Notes: generated by a model not told the origin, from the sequence alone. A stretch of DNA of 64,000 bases from Schlegelella_A sp038318385 (GCA_038318385.1 JBBQCD010000012.1:1-64000), one strand, 5' to 3'. Shown: positions 34,664 through 47,550, counted from the first letter of the stretch. Program-made: numbers and translations.

Positions 34664-34692
34664 ATTATGAGAGTGTTGCGTGGGAAGCCCAA
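34664..34692 (-). promoter_or_regulatory. sigma70-type promoter for nrdB
   Basis: On the minus strand TTGGGC (34687-34692) and CATAAT (34664-34669) are separated by 17 bases and lie 24-52 bases upstream of the nrdB ATG. This would allow nrdB transcription independent of nrdA, which ends 160 bases upstream. Confidence 0.55.
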
Positions 34693-34800
34693 GCACTTAT
34701 TGACATTTGCCCGCACTTCTTGTTGCTGTCTCGCCACCGCTTTTCGACGCGCGCGCGCATTGCTGCACGCTCGCGTGCGATGGCGATTCGCGCATCGAAC

Positions 34801-37701
<2,901 letters not shown>

Positions 37702-37878
37702 CGAATTTTCCTGGTGAAGTCTGGACTGATCGGCGAACGATCGTGGATTTCCTGGCGCCCTCTGTGGGGTCACGCAGGCTCGCGGCGTCTGTCGACGCGG
37801 TGTTCACGTTGCCGCGCTACGGGCTCGACGGGAGTGGAGGCGGCAGGCATCGGCGGGAATGAATACGGCGCGGTGAAG

Positions 37879-37925
37879 ACACTATATCTGGGGTCATTGT
37901 GACCTTCAAGCACTAGCTATAGCGT
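37879..37925 (-). promoter_or_regulatory. nrdA promoter with two NrdR-box-like operators
   Basis: On the minus strand a -35 TTGAAG (plus-strand 37904-37909) and a -10 TATAGT (37881-37886) have a 17-base spacer. Two 16-base near-palindromes match the NrdR consensus ACACWATATATWGTGT at 13 of 16 and 12 of 16 positions: ACACTATATCTGGGGT at 37879-37894 over the -10, and GCACTAGCTATAGCGT at 37910-37925 just upstream of the -35. Their 31-base offset, three helical turns, equals the known NrdR spacing. nrdR itself is not in the window. Confidence 0.8.
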
Positions 37926-37931
37926 ATCAAC

Positions 37932-37958
37932 CCCTATAGGGTGTGCAGAATGCACACC
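37932..37958. repeat. adjacent palindromes between ampD and nrdA
   Basis: CCCTATAGGG (37932-37941) runs directly into a perfect 8-bp inverted repeat, GGTGTGCA (37940-37947) with TGCACACC (37951-37958), three-base loop GAA. It lies 20 bases after the ampD stop and upstream of the NrdR boxes. It could be the ampD end hairpin or another operator for nrdA; no T-run follows on either strand. Confidence 0.55.
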
Positions 37959-37977
37959 TTGCGAGCACACCTTCGCG

Positions 37978-38559
37978 CTAGACGTCCGGCTGTGCTAGCG
38001 CATCGGCGAAACGCTGCTCCGGCCAACCGCTGAGTGTCGCCAATCGCGTCCAGTCGAAGCCCGCTCCCGGGTCGCCCTTGCGCCCCGGCGCGACGTGCTC
38101 GTGGCCGGCGACGGCGACGATCGGGTAATGCGCCGCGATGGCCGGCAGCAACCTCGCCAGGGCTTCGTACTGCAGCGATTCGAAGACGCTGCCCTCCAGA
38201 CCTTCGAGCTCGATGCCGATCGAGAAGTCGTTGCACTGCGCCCGTCCACGCCAGGAAGAGACCCCCGCGTGCCACGCGCGCTCGTCGCACGAGACGAACT
38301 GGACGACCTCGCCGTCGCGACGCACGAGAAAGTGCGCCGAGACTTCAAGGCCGCGGATCTCCGCGTAGTAGGGATGCTCGTCCCAGTCGAGCCGGTTCGC
38401 GAACAGGCGCTCGATCGCGTCTCCACCGTATTCACCGGGCGGCAGGCTGATCGAATGCAGCAGGACGAGTTCCACCGCTGTGGAAGGCGGACGGAGGCTG
38501 CAGTTCGGCGATGGTGCGTGCCGCACGCCGGCCAGCCAACCGCCCCGCCAGGATGCCAT
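37978..38559 (-). CDS. ampD: 1,6-anhydro-N-acetylmuramyl-L-alanine amidase AmpD
   Basis: A 193-residue cytoplasmic zinc amidase that recycles peptidoglycan fragments by cutting anhydro-muropeptides. Zinc ligands by family alignment are H35 in LLHSIS, H153 in AGHEHVAPGRKGDPG and D163. The ATG at 38559 is used; a TTG two codons upstream is also in frame. It follows pilR by 25 bases. Confidence 0.94.
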   Translation of the reverse strand: MASWRGGWLAGVRHAPSPNCSLRPPSTAVELVLLHSISLPPGEYGGDAIERLFANRLDWDEHPYYAEIRGLEVSAHFLVRRDGEVVQFVSCDERAWHAGVSSWRGRAQCNDFSIGIELEGLEGSVFESLQYEALARLLPAIAAHYPIVAVAGHEHVAPGRKGDPGAGFDWTRLATLSGWPEQRFADALAQPDV

Positions 38560-38584
38560 GATCAACCCGCCAGCGCGGCCCGGC

Positions 38585-40180
38585 TCAGTCGCGGTCGGTC
38601 AGTGCGCTGTCGCCGCCGACGTTGACGCCCAGGCGCGCCATCCGGTAGCGGATCTGCCGCAGCGACAGACCCAGGCTGATGCCTGCGGCCGTTCGATTGA
38701 AGCGATGCTGCTCGAGCGCCCGGACCAGGATGTCGCGTTCGACTTCATCGAGGTACTCGGCCAGGTCGTTCGGCAACGGCTCCTCCACCGGCAACAGCGG
38801 CACAGGGGCGGCACGCGAAGACGGCTCCAGATCCGCCGGCGCGCCGCGCCGCGTTTGGAGAAGGTCGAGTTCCTGCGCCGCGCTGTCGGTGAACACCGTA
38901 TCCGGCAGGCCCAGGTCGTAGACATCGATCAGTTCGCCGCCGGACAACGCGACCGCACGATGAAGCAGGTTCTCGAGTTCGCGCACGTTGCCCGGAAACG
39001 GGTAGCGCCGGAGATGAATGAGCGCTTCGGGGGTCAGGCGAGGCGCCGGCCAGACGCCGGCCTCGCGTGCCAGGCGCTCGAGAACGTGTTCGCCGATCGC
39101 GGGCAGGTCCTCGATCCGCTCGCGCAGCGGCGGGACCCGGATCTGGATGACGTTGAGCCGGTAATAGAGATCCTGGCGAAACAGGCCGGCCTGGACTTCG
39201 GCGCCGAGATCCTTGTGCGTCGCGCTCAACAGGCGCACGTCGACGGGCAGTTCGCTCACCGCACCGACCGGACGCACCGAGCGCTCCTGGATCGCACGCA
39301 GCAGCTTCGACTGCATCGACAGCGGCAGGTCGCCGATCTCGTCGAGAAACAGCGTTCCGCCCCGGGCGGCCTGGAAGAAGCCTTCCCGGTCCTCGACCGC
39401 TCCGGTGAAGGCGCCCTTGCGGTAGCCGAAGAACTCAGCCTCCAGCAACTGCTCGGGAATCGCACTGCAGTTGACCGCGATGAAGGGCTGCGAGCCGCGG
39501 GCGCTGACTTCGTGGATCGCGCGCGCGACGAGTTCCTTGCCGGTTCCCGACTCGCCCGCGACGAGCACCGGCGCCATGCTGCGGGCGACCTTCTCCACCA
39601 GCGAGCGCACGTTCTGCATGGTCGGCGACAGGCCGGCCATGCGCGCCAGCGCGGGACTCGTCACCGCCGCCGGCGACGCCGCCGGCGACGGCGAGGGCGT
39701 CGGCGAGGGCGGCGCTGCGGGCCGCGCCGGCGGCAGCTCGGCCGCAGGGCCAGGCCGGCTTTCCGACGGCAGGCTGGCCGGCACCACGGTCGGCACCGTG
39801 GCGCCGCCGCGGCCGAGCGCCGAGGCGACGACGGCACGGAACTGCTTCAGGTCGACCGGCTTGGTCAGGTAGTCGTAGGCGCCGGCCTTGAGCGCTTCGA
39901 CGGCATTCTCGGCCGAGCCGTAGGCGGTGATGACGATCGCCTTCTCGCGCCGTCCTCCGGCCTCGAGCCAGCGCAGCACGTCCAGGCCGCTGCCGTCGGG
40001 CAGGCGCATGTCGGTGATCACCGCGCTGTAGGTCCGGTCCTTCAGGTGCAGCAAGGCCTCCTGCACCGTGCCGGCGGTGTCCATGTCGTAGCCCTCGCGC
40101 AGCAGGGTCAGCTCGTAGAGCGTGCGCAGATCGGGTTCGTCGTCGACGACCAGGAGGCTGAAATGCGAAGCTGTTGTCAT
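38585..40180 (-). CDS. pilR: sigma54-dependent response regulator PilR
   Basis: A 531-residue NtrC-family activator of type IV pilin transcription. The receiver domain has phospho-acceptor D57 in VITDMRLPDG. A Pro/Ala/Ser linker (about 125-178) follows. The AAA+ domain has Walker A GESGTGKE at 209-216 and the sigma54 contact GAFTGA at 256-261. The C-terminal Fis-type helix-turn-helix is FNRTAAGISLGLSLRQIRYRM. It overlaps its kinase gene pilS by ATGA. Confidence 0.95.
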   Translation of the reverse strand: MTTASHFSLLVVDDEPDLRTLYELTLLREGYDMDTAGTVQEALLHLKDRTYSAVITDMRLPDGSGLDVLRWLEAGGRREKAIVITAYGSAENAVEALKAGAYDYLTKPVDLKQFRAVVASALGRGGATVPTVVPASLPSESRPGPAAELPPARPAAPPSPTPSPSPAASPAAVTSPALARMAGLSPTMQNVRSLVEKVARSMAPVLVAGESGTGKELVARAIHEVSARGSQPFIAVNCSAIPEQLLEAEFFGYRKGAFTGAVEDREGFFQAARGGTLFLDEIGDLPLSMQSKLLRAIQERSVRPVGAVSELPVDVRLLSATHKDLGAEVQAGLFRQDLYYRLNVIQIRVPPLRERIEDLPAIGEHVLERLAREAGVWPAPRLTPEALIHLRRYPFPGNVRELENLLHRAVALSGGELIDVYDLGLPDTVFTDSAAQELDLLQTRRGAPADLEPSSRAAPVPLLPVEEPLPNDLAEYLDEVERDILVRALEQHRFNRTAAGISLGLSLRQIRYRMARLGVNVGGDSALTDRD

Positions 40181-42060
40181 CCGGTCAAATGAAGGCTGGC
40201 CTCCGCGGGGCTGAGCGCCGCGCGCCGCATCTCGACGAAAAAGCCATTGCGCTGGGCACCGCCGTGCGGCCGCAGCCGGTACTCGACGCTTGCGCCATTA
40301 CGTTCGCAGAGCTCGCGGCAAATGTACAGGCCCAGGCCGGTGCCGCGGCTGCGCGTCGAGAAAAATGGCTCGAACAAGTAGGGCTCGACCTCGACCGGAA
40401 TCGACGCGCCGTCGCTCAGGACCGCGAGGTAGACATTCTGTTCAGGCCCGGACTCCAGGCGCAGGGCGATCGAGCCGGGCGCGCCGGTCGCATGGCGCAA
40501 GGCGTTGTCGAGCAGGTTGACGAGCACGCGCCGAAGGTGCTCCGGATCGAAGTAGACGCCGACCGGTTGGACGGGCAGCGAAATCGTCAGCACGCCCGGT
40601 CCGTGGAGTTCGATCCCGTTGGCACGGGCCCAGTCGTCGCAGACCGAAGCCACGTGGGCGGTGGCGTCGATCGCACCCACGACCTGAATCTGGCCCGGTG
40701 CCACTTCCATCACGTCGTCGACGATGCGCTTCAAGCGCTCGACGTTGTCGGTCACGAGCCGGGTCAGCTGCCGCTGGCCCGGATCGGCGACATCCTCGGC
40801 GAGCAGCGCATTGGCCTGGGCGATCGCGGCGAGCGGATTGCGGATTTCGTGGGCGATGCCGGCCGAGACGCGACCCATGGCGGCGAGTTTTTCCTGGCGG
40901 CTGCGCGCCTGCACGTTGCGCACGTCCTCGAGGAACATCACGCAGAACTCCTCGTTCGCCTGAGGTTCGCGGCGCCGCGTGAAGCGGATGCGAGCACGCA
41001 AGGTGCGATGGGCCTGGGCATCGAACTGCAGCACGAGGTCGCGTCCGGCTGCGGGCCAGCTGCCTTCGTTGAACGCCTTCTCGACGGTGGTCACCAGGCT
41101 TTCCCAGGCGGCGACGCCGCGCAACTGGAACGGCGCGCCGCGACCCATGCCGCTGGGAGCGAGCAGGCGCCGCGCCGCGGGATTGGCCGCACGCACCCGT
41201 CCGCGCCGGTCGACGACGAGCACGCCGTCCTGCATCTCCTCGATCACCAGGCGGTTCAGCTGGGCCTGCTGCCGAGCCATCTCCAGGCTGCCGCGCGCCG
41301 CCTTCTCCTCGCGCGCCAGCCGCCGCGCCAGCTCGCCGGCGAGGACGGTGATGACGAAAAACCCGCTGCCGGCGAGCCCGGCCTGCGTCATCAGCAGCGT
41401 GGGTTCGCCCCCCGGAAGGCCGAGCCACGCCGTGGCGAGCAGGATCAGTGTGACGGCGGCGGCGGTCGCGAGCGCGAGCAGCCGCGGCGTCAGGATTCCG
41501 GCCATCAGCACCGGAAGGACGAGCAGCGCCTGGTAGTTGAGGCTCGAATTCGCAGCCAGGAGGTGCAGCGCCGTGAAGCAGACAAGATCGGCGCCGATGG
41601 TCGCGAGCCATTGAGGGCTCTGCAGGCGCGCGAGCGCCAGCGGCGGCGGGCGCCGGAATCGCGGCAGCATCCACATGCTGATGGCGAGCCCGGCGTAGAG
41701 GACGCTGACGAGCGCGATCGGCTGCGTCGGTCGCAGTCCGAAGACGCCGGCGACTCCGAGCGTGACGACGAGAGCCACGCCGAGCGCAGCGCGGGCGGCG
41801 ATGAATGCCCGGTAGATGCGCTCGAAGGTGCTGGCACCCTCGCTGGAGACACCGCCTTCGTCGCCGGCCGGCAAGCGCGAATCGTCGGCCTCGGCATCCG
41901 TCGGGCGCCACGCGGCGCCGAAACGCGAGTCGTCCAGCACACTCTCGGCTTCGCCGACCGGCTCGCCGCCACCGAACCAGGATTCCTCACCGCCCACCGG
42001 CGCGGCCCCGGAGCGCCGGGCTCCGACGCGACGATCGGCGGCGCGCGGCGCGACGCTCAT
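40177..42060 (-). CDS. pilS: sensor histidine kinase PilS
   Basis: A 627-residue membrane kinase partner of PilR. Unlike typical PilS it begins with about 75 hydrophilic, Gly/Glu/Asp-rich residues before the first membrane helix (FIAARAALGVALVVTLG). Five or six membrane segments follow, then a PAS-like region (EEMQDGVLVVDRRGRVRAANPAA), the phospho-acceptor histidine in GIAHEIRNPLAAIAQ and an ATP-binding HATPase_c domain ending GTGLGLYICRELCERNG. The start at MSVAPRAADRR (42060) avoids overlap with the upstream gene. Confidence 0.93.
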   Translation of the reverse strand: MSVAPRAADRRVGARRSGAAPVGGEESWFGGGEPVGEAESVLDDSRFGAAWRPTDAEADDSRLPAGDEGGVSSEGASTFERIYRAFIAARAALGVALVVTLGVAGVFGLRPTQPIALVSVLYAGLAISMWMLPRFRRPPPLALARLQSPQWLATIGADLVCFTALHLLAANSSLNYQALLVLPVLMAGILTPRLLALATAAAVTLILLATAWLGLPGGEPTLLMTQAGLAGSGFFVITVLAGELARRLAREEKAARGSLEMARQQAQLNRLVIEEMQDGVLVVDRRGRVRAANPAARRLLAPSGMGRGAPFQLRGVAAWESLVTTVEKAFNEGSWPAAGRDLVLQFDAQAHRTLRARIRFTRRREPQANEEFCVMFLEDVRNVQARSRQEKLAAMGRVSAGIAHEIRNPLAAIAQANALLAEDVADPGQRQLTRLVTDNVERLKRIVDDVMEVAPGQIQVVGAIDATAHVASVCDDWARANGIELHGPGVLTISLPVQPVGVYFDPEHLRRVLVNLLDNALRHATGAPGSIALRLESGPEQNVYLAVLSDGASIPVEVEPYLFEPFFSTRSRGTGLGLYICRELCERNGASVEYRLRPHGGAQRNGFFVEMRRAALSPAEASLHLTG

Positions 42061-42088
42061 GGGGATCGTCGCGCCATCCGCGGATGCG

Positions 42089-42328
42089 TCATTCCGGATG
42101 CGCCTGTTCGAACGCCGCGCGATGGGCTGCGCTGCAGAAGACCCCGCCACGACCGGGAAGCGCCTCGTTGACCGGCAGGTGGATTCCGCACTGTGCACAC
42201 GCCAGCATCGGCAACGGACGGTCGCCGTGCGATCCTCCCGGTGCGGGTGGGGGACGCCGACGGCCGACGCTGCCGCGAAGCAGCCACAGCAGGACGAACA
42301 CGGCGATCAGGAACAGCAGAATCTTCAT
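42089..42328 (-). CDS. PP0621 family small membrane protein
   Basis: A 79-residue protein with an N-terminal membrane helix (KILLFLIAVFVLLWLL) and a small C-terminal treble-clef-like segment, MLACAQCGIHLPVNEALPGRGGVFCSAAHRAAFE, with three cysteines and a histidine suited to zinc. The family is conserved upstream of pilS in betaproteobacteria and has no known function. ATG 42328 is chosen over an upstream TTG. Confidence 0.85.
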   Translation of the reverse strand: MKILLFLIAVFVLLWLLRGSVGRRRPPPAPGGSHGDRPLPMLACAQCGIHLPVNEALPGRGGVFCSAAHRAAFEQAHPE

Positions 42329-42337
42329 GCGCAAGCG

Positions 42338-43120
42338 TCAAGTCGACGGGCTGCGTTGAAGCAGCACCTCGAACACGAACCGTGAGCCGACATAGCCCAG
42401 CAGCAACAGCCCAGCACCGAGATAGACCCAGCGCGTGGCCTGCGGACCGCGCCAGCCGAAAGCACGGCGACCCCCGAGCAAACCGGCGAAGACCAGCCAG
42501 CCCAGGACCGAAAACACCGTCTTGTGGTCCCAGCGCCAGGGACTCGCGAACCCGACACCGAGCAACAGCGCGGCCGACAGGACGACGAAGCCGGCGGCGA
42601 CGAACCGATAGGTCATGCGCTCGAGTCGCAGCAGGGGCACGCCCGGGGAGGGCAAGGCCGCAGCCGGCTCGTGACGCATCTGCCGCTCGGCGCGATTGAG
42701 CAGCGCCGCATGCAGCACCGCCACGCCGAAGAGGCCATAGGAGACGATGCCCAGCAGCCAATGCAGCGGCGCCCAGGGCGATGCCGCCTGCGGATGCAGC
42801 TGACCCGGGAACGCCCATGCCAGCAGGACCACGACGACGCCGAGCAGTGCGAGCCTGCGCCGCGCGCCCGGCAAGGGGACGATGCGGCTCTCCAGGCCGT
42901 AGACCGCCAGCACCATCCACAGCGTGATGGAAAGCGCGGGCGCGAAGCCGAAGCGAATGCCGGCCACCGTGGCGCCGAGGCCGGCGATATCGACGAGAAT
43001 CGCAACGCCCTGCGCCAGCCACCCGATCAGCAGCGCGGCCCGCAGCCCGCTGGTGAAGCGTTCGCCGGGCAGCGCGGCCGCCATGTACGCAACCAGCGCG
43101 ACGACGCTCGGAATGCTCAT
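42338..43120 (-). CDS. CcsA/YpjD-like inner membrane protein (cytochrome c assembly family)
   Basis: A 260-residue protein with about eight membrane helices. LHWLLGIVSYGLFGVAVLHA and SPWRWDHKTVFSVLGWLVFAGLL carry the conserved histidines of CcsA/HemX-type proteins, which handle haem in system II cytochrome c maturation. The convergent or divergent position next to ffh is common in betaproteobacteria and the true role of this branch is uncertain. An ATG at 43174 would add 18 residues; 43120 leaves room for divergent promoters. Confidence 0.82.
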   Translation of the reverse strand: MSIPSVVALVAYMAAALPGERFTSGLRAALLIGWLAQGVAILVDIAGLGATVAGIRFGFAPALSITLWMVLAVYGLESRIVPLPGARRRLALLGVVVVLLAWAFPGQLHPQAASPWAPLHWLLGIVSYGLFGVAVLHAALLNRAERQMRHEPAAALPSPGVPLLRLERMTYRFVAAGFVVLSAALLLGVGFASPWRWDHKTVFSVLGWLVFAGLLGGRRAFGWRGPQATRWVYLGAGLLLLGYVGSRFVFEVLLQRSPST

Positions 43121-43227
43121 CGCCAGGACCGTGCCCGGCGTGCTCTCCGCATTCGGACCGAACGATAGAATCATCTTCAGAGTGTACTTTCGCGGCCGTC
43201 GGCAGCGGCAGCACAGCCCCCAACCCC

Positions 43228-44607
<1,380 letters not shown>

Positions 44608-44621
44608 CCCCTTCCGGATCG

Positions 44622-45353
44622 ATGGATGCCACCTTGATCGCCTGGATCGCCGCCGCCGTGCTGGCGGTGCTGCTGTTGTGGTGGTTTGCGAGACGGCGCC
44701 CGGCACCGCGCGAGTTCCTGGCTGAGGATGACCGGCTCGACACGCTGATCGGCTGGCCGCCCGAGGTCACCCGCGTCCTGCGCACATCGGAGCGCCTCGC
44801 CTACAGCACGCTGAAGCTGGCGCTGCCCGGGTACATCATCCTCGCGCAGGTCCCGGTGGCGCGCTTCATCACGGTCCCGAAACGCAATTCCTACGCCGAG
44901 TGGCTGCGCAGGGTCGGCAGCCAGTGCGTCGACTTCGTGGTCTGCGATGTCACGTCGCAGGTGGTCGCGGTGGTCGACGTCCGCACCGCCGAGGCCCAGT
45001 CGAGCGTGCGGCTCAAGCGTCGCCTCGATCGCCTCGCGCGCACGTTGGGCGCCGTGGGCATTCCGCTGCATGTGTGGTCGGAGGATGCGCTGCCGTCGGT
45101 CGAGGTGGCGCGCACGAGTCTGCTGCCGAACGGACCGGTCATGCCCGCGGCCGTCGCGGCACAGCACGCCACCGCCGGGAGCGCGGCCCTAAAGGACGCC
45201 CGCAGCCCGTTCGAGGACACCGATCGCGACCTGTCGCGGGTCGAGGTGATCGAGGTGATCGAAATGCCCGAGCCGAGCGCATCGACCTGGTTCGACGACC
45301 TGGACTCGGAATCGTCGAAGCTGCCACCGCGGGAGCCTCGACAGGAACGCTAG
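44622..45353 (+). CDS. DUF2726-like membrane-anchored protein
   Basis: A 243-residue protein with one N-terminal membrane helix (about residues 5-24) and a DUF2726-type domain (about 45-155) with LGAVGIPLHVWSEDALP. That family resembles PD-(D/E)XK nucleases. Here the putative core reads CVDFVVCDVTSQVVAVVDVRT, lacking the usual E-x-K/D, so nuclease activity is doubtful. It starts 14 bases after ffh. An acidic tail follows. Confidence 0.7.
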   Translation: MDATLIAWIAAAVLAVLLLWWFARRRPAPREFLAEDDRLDTLIGWPPEVTRVLRTSERLAYSTLKLALPGYIILAQVPVARFITVPKRNSYAEWLRRVGSQCVDFVVCDVTSQVVAVVDVRTAEAQSSVRLKRRLDRLARTLGAVGIPLHVWSEDALPSVEVARTSLLPNGPVMPAAVAAQHATAGSAALKDARSPFEDTDRDLSRVEVIEVIEMPEPSASTWFDDLDSESSKLPPREPRQER

Positions 45354-45402
45354 GCCCGTTCGTCGGCGGCGCGCCGTTCCCAAGTTTTTTGCGAGCGCAG
45401 TC

Positions 45403-46908
45403 CTACCCCAGCAGGGCCAGCGCGAACTCGCGCGCATCGAAGGTCTGCAGGTCCTCGAGCTTCTCGCCGACGCCGACGAAGTAGACCGCGATCGGATCCG
45501 GCCGCGTCTGCGTCCAGAGCGCGATGGCAGCCAGAACCCCGCCCTTGGCGGTGCCGTCGAGCTTGGTGATCACCAGCCCGGTGAGCTGCAGCGCCGCATC
45601 GAAGGCCTTGACCTGGGCCAGCGCGTTCTGGCCCGTGTTGCCGTCGATGACCAGCAGTACTTCGTGCGGGGCCCCGGCCTGCGCCTTGGCGATGACGCGG
45701 CGGATCTTCTTCAGCTCTTCCATCAGGTGGAGCTGCGTCGTCAGGCGACCGGCCGTGTCGGCGATGACGACGTCGCAACCGCGCGCCTTGCCGGCGATCA
45801 CCGCGTCGAAGGTGACGCCCGCGGGATCGCCACCCTCCTGGCTGACGATGTCGACGGCCACCGCTGCGCCCGGCTGGTCCGCCCGCCCGGCCCACACGGC
45901 GAGTTGCTCGCGCGCCGCGGCACGGAAAGTGTCCGCCGCCGCCAGCAGCACCTTCTGCCGGGCATCGACCAGATGACGCGTGAGCTTGCCGATCGTCGTC
46001 GTCTTGCCGGCGCCGTTGACGCCGACGACCATGATCACGGTCGGCGTGTGCTCGCCGACCTGCAGCGAGCGCTGCAACGGACGAAGCAGATCGGCGATCG
46101 CGTCGGCGAGCAGCGCCTTGACGCGCATCGGATCGCCGACGCCGGCGCGCTTGACGCGCTTCTTCAGATCGGCCAGGAGGAACGTCGTCGCCTGGACGCC
46201 GGCGTCGGCCTGCAGCAGGGCCGCCTCGAGTTCTTCGTACAGCGCCTCATCGACGCGTGCGCCGACGAAGACCTGGGTGAGGCTGCTGCCGGTCTTGCGC
46301 AAGCCGCCGCGCAGCCGCGAGATCCAGTCGCGCCGGGCGCTCTCCACTGCGGCGTCTGCGGCGTCTGTGGCGTCTGCGGTGTCTGCCGCCGACACCGCGG
46401 ACACCGAGGACTTCGCGGTGCCTGCGTCCGGCTCCGGCGCCGCAACCGCCTCGGCGGGCTTCGATCGCTCGATGCCGGCGGCGGGCGCAACCGGCTCTGG
46501 CTCCGCTCTCGGGACCTCGCGGAATAAGTCGGCTGTCCCGGCCGGCGTTGCCGTGGGTTCCGCCGGCGCCGGCAGCGGCGAAGCGGGAGCACTCGACGGG
46601 TCGGGAGCTCGCGACTCGGCTGCGGGTTGCGACCGCCAGCCGCCGAGCCTGGCCAGCCACGAGGGCGCAGTGGCGGGAGGCGCGTCCACCGGAGGCGCAT
46701 CAACAGGTTTTGCGGCGGAAGCGTCCGCGGCCGTCTGGCCATCCGGCGCGCCCGCCGGCGCCGCCGCGCCGCCGGTAAGGCGAGCCCACGTCGACGCGAT
46801 GCCACTCGCCGGATCATCCGGCGACGTCGCCGACGAAGGATCGTTCCGCGGCGCGGGAACCGACTCCGGCGCAGGCGCGGGCGGCTTTTTCTTGAAGAAA
46901 CTGAACAT
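45403..46908 (-). CDS. ftsY: signal recognition particle receptor FtsY
   Basis: A 501-residue SRP receptor GTPase at the inner membrane. The N-terminal A domain (about 1-190) is acidic and Ala/Pro-rich and begins MFSFFKKKPP. It holds a tandem 9-base repeat (46352-46387) encoding ADTADATDAADAA. The NG domain has GVNGAGKTTTIGKL, DTAGRLTTQ and TKLDGTAKGGV. It is convergent with the ffh-linked gene and is read away from the CAU tRNA. Confidence 0.96.
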   Translation of the reverse strand: MFSFFKKKPPAPAPESVPAPRNDPSSATSPDDPASGIASTWARLTGGAAAPAGAPDGQTAADASAAKPVDAPPVDAPPATAPSWLARLGGWRSQPAAESRAPDPSSAPASPLPAPAEPTATPAGTADLFREVPRAEPEPVAPAAGIERSKPAEAVAAPEPDAGTAKSSVSAVSAADTADATDAADAAVESARRDWISRLRGGLRKTGSSLTQVFVGARVDEALYEELEAALLQADAGVQATTFLLADLKKRVKRAGVGDPMRVKALLADAIADLLRPLQRSLQVGEHTPTVIMVVGVNGAGKTTTIGKLTRHLVDARQKVLLAAADTFRAAAREQLAVWAGRADQPGAAVAVDIVSQEGGDPAGVTFDAVIAGKARGCDVVIADTAGRLTTQLHLMEELKKIRRVIAKAQAGAPHEVLLVIDGNTGQNALAQVKAFDAALQLTGLVITKLDGTAKGGVLAAIALWTQTRPDPIAVYFVGVGEKLEDLQTFDAREFALALLG

Positions 46909-46988
46909 GGGGAGAGACTGCGGGGAAATGGGACCGGCTACCGAGGGATTTGCAGCGGTCGTGAATTCGTGACGCGCGAGGCCCTCGT

Positions 46989-46994
46989 TATACT
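46989..46994 (+). promoter_or_regulatory. -10 element for the CAU tRNA gene
   Basis: TATACT ends 10 bases before the mature tRNA, so transcription would start a few bases upstream of it, as usual for tRNA genes. The -35 at the 17-base position (TTCGTG) is weak. Confidence 0.5.
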
Positions 46995-47004
46995 CACGGG
47001 CTCG

Positions 47005-47081
<77 letters not shown>

Positions 47082-47089
47082 CACACCCC

Positions 47090-47126
47090 AACGGCTCCAT
47101 GCCTCGAAAGAGCCGGAGCCGTTTTT
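47090..47126 (+). terminator. rho-independent terminator after the CAU tRNA
   Basis: The stem AACGGCTCC (47090-47098) pairs perfectly with GGAGCCGTT (47115-47123), followed by a T-run. It begins nine bases after the tRNA CCA end. Confidence 0.85.
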
Positions 47127-47163
47127 GCCTTCGGGCCACGTTCGATCTCTGGGATCGCCCATC

Positions 47164-47550
47164 ATGCAGCGCCCGGCCCTTGCCGCCCTCCTCGCCTTCG
47201 CAGTGACTGTCGCCGCACCGGCCGTTGCGCAGGTGCAGCGCGTCTTCCCGCAGAACGCCTTGAGAGGGGCGCTGGTCATCGGTGACCCGCCGGAGGCCAC
47301 CCTGAACGGAAACCCGGCACGCCTGGCACCAGGCGTGCGCATCCGCAGCGCCGTCAACATGATCGAGATGTCTGCAGCGTTGACCGGCGCGCGACTCCTC
47401 GTGCACTACACGCTCGATACCTCGGGGCTTGTCAAGGACGTCTGGATCCTCACGCCGGAAGAAGCGAGCCGCAAGCCCTGGCCGACGACGACCAGGCAGG
47501 CGGACGAGTGGATCTTCGATCCGGTCGCGCAGACCTGGAGCCGGCCGTGA
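47164..47550 (+). CDS. small secreted protein of unknown function, coupled to miaB
   Basis: A 128-residue protein with a clear Sec signal peptide (hydrophobic residues about 4-18) and a likely cleavage at AVA-Q near residue 23. The mature part has TATA-box-like beta content: FPQNALRGALVIGDPPEATLNGNPARLAPGVRIR and DEWIFDPVAQTWSRP. I do not recognise a named family. Its stop overlaps the miaB GTG as GTGA, so the two are probably co-translated, although the products work in different compartments. Confidence 0.75.
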   Translation: MQRPALAALLAFAVTVAAPAVAQVQRVFPQNALRGALVIGDPPEATLNGNPARLAPGVRIRSAVNMIEMSAALTGARLLVHYTLDTSGLVKDVWILTPEEASRKPWPTTTRQADEWIFDPVAQTWSRP

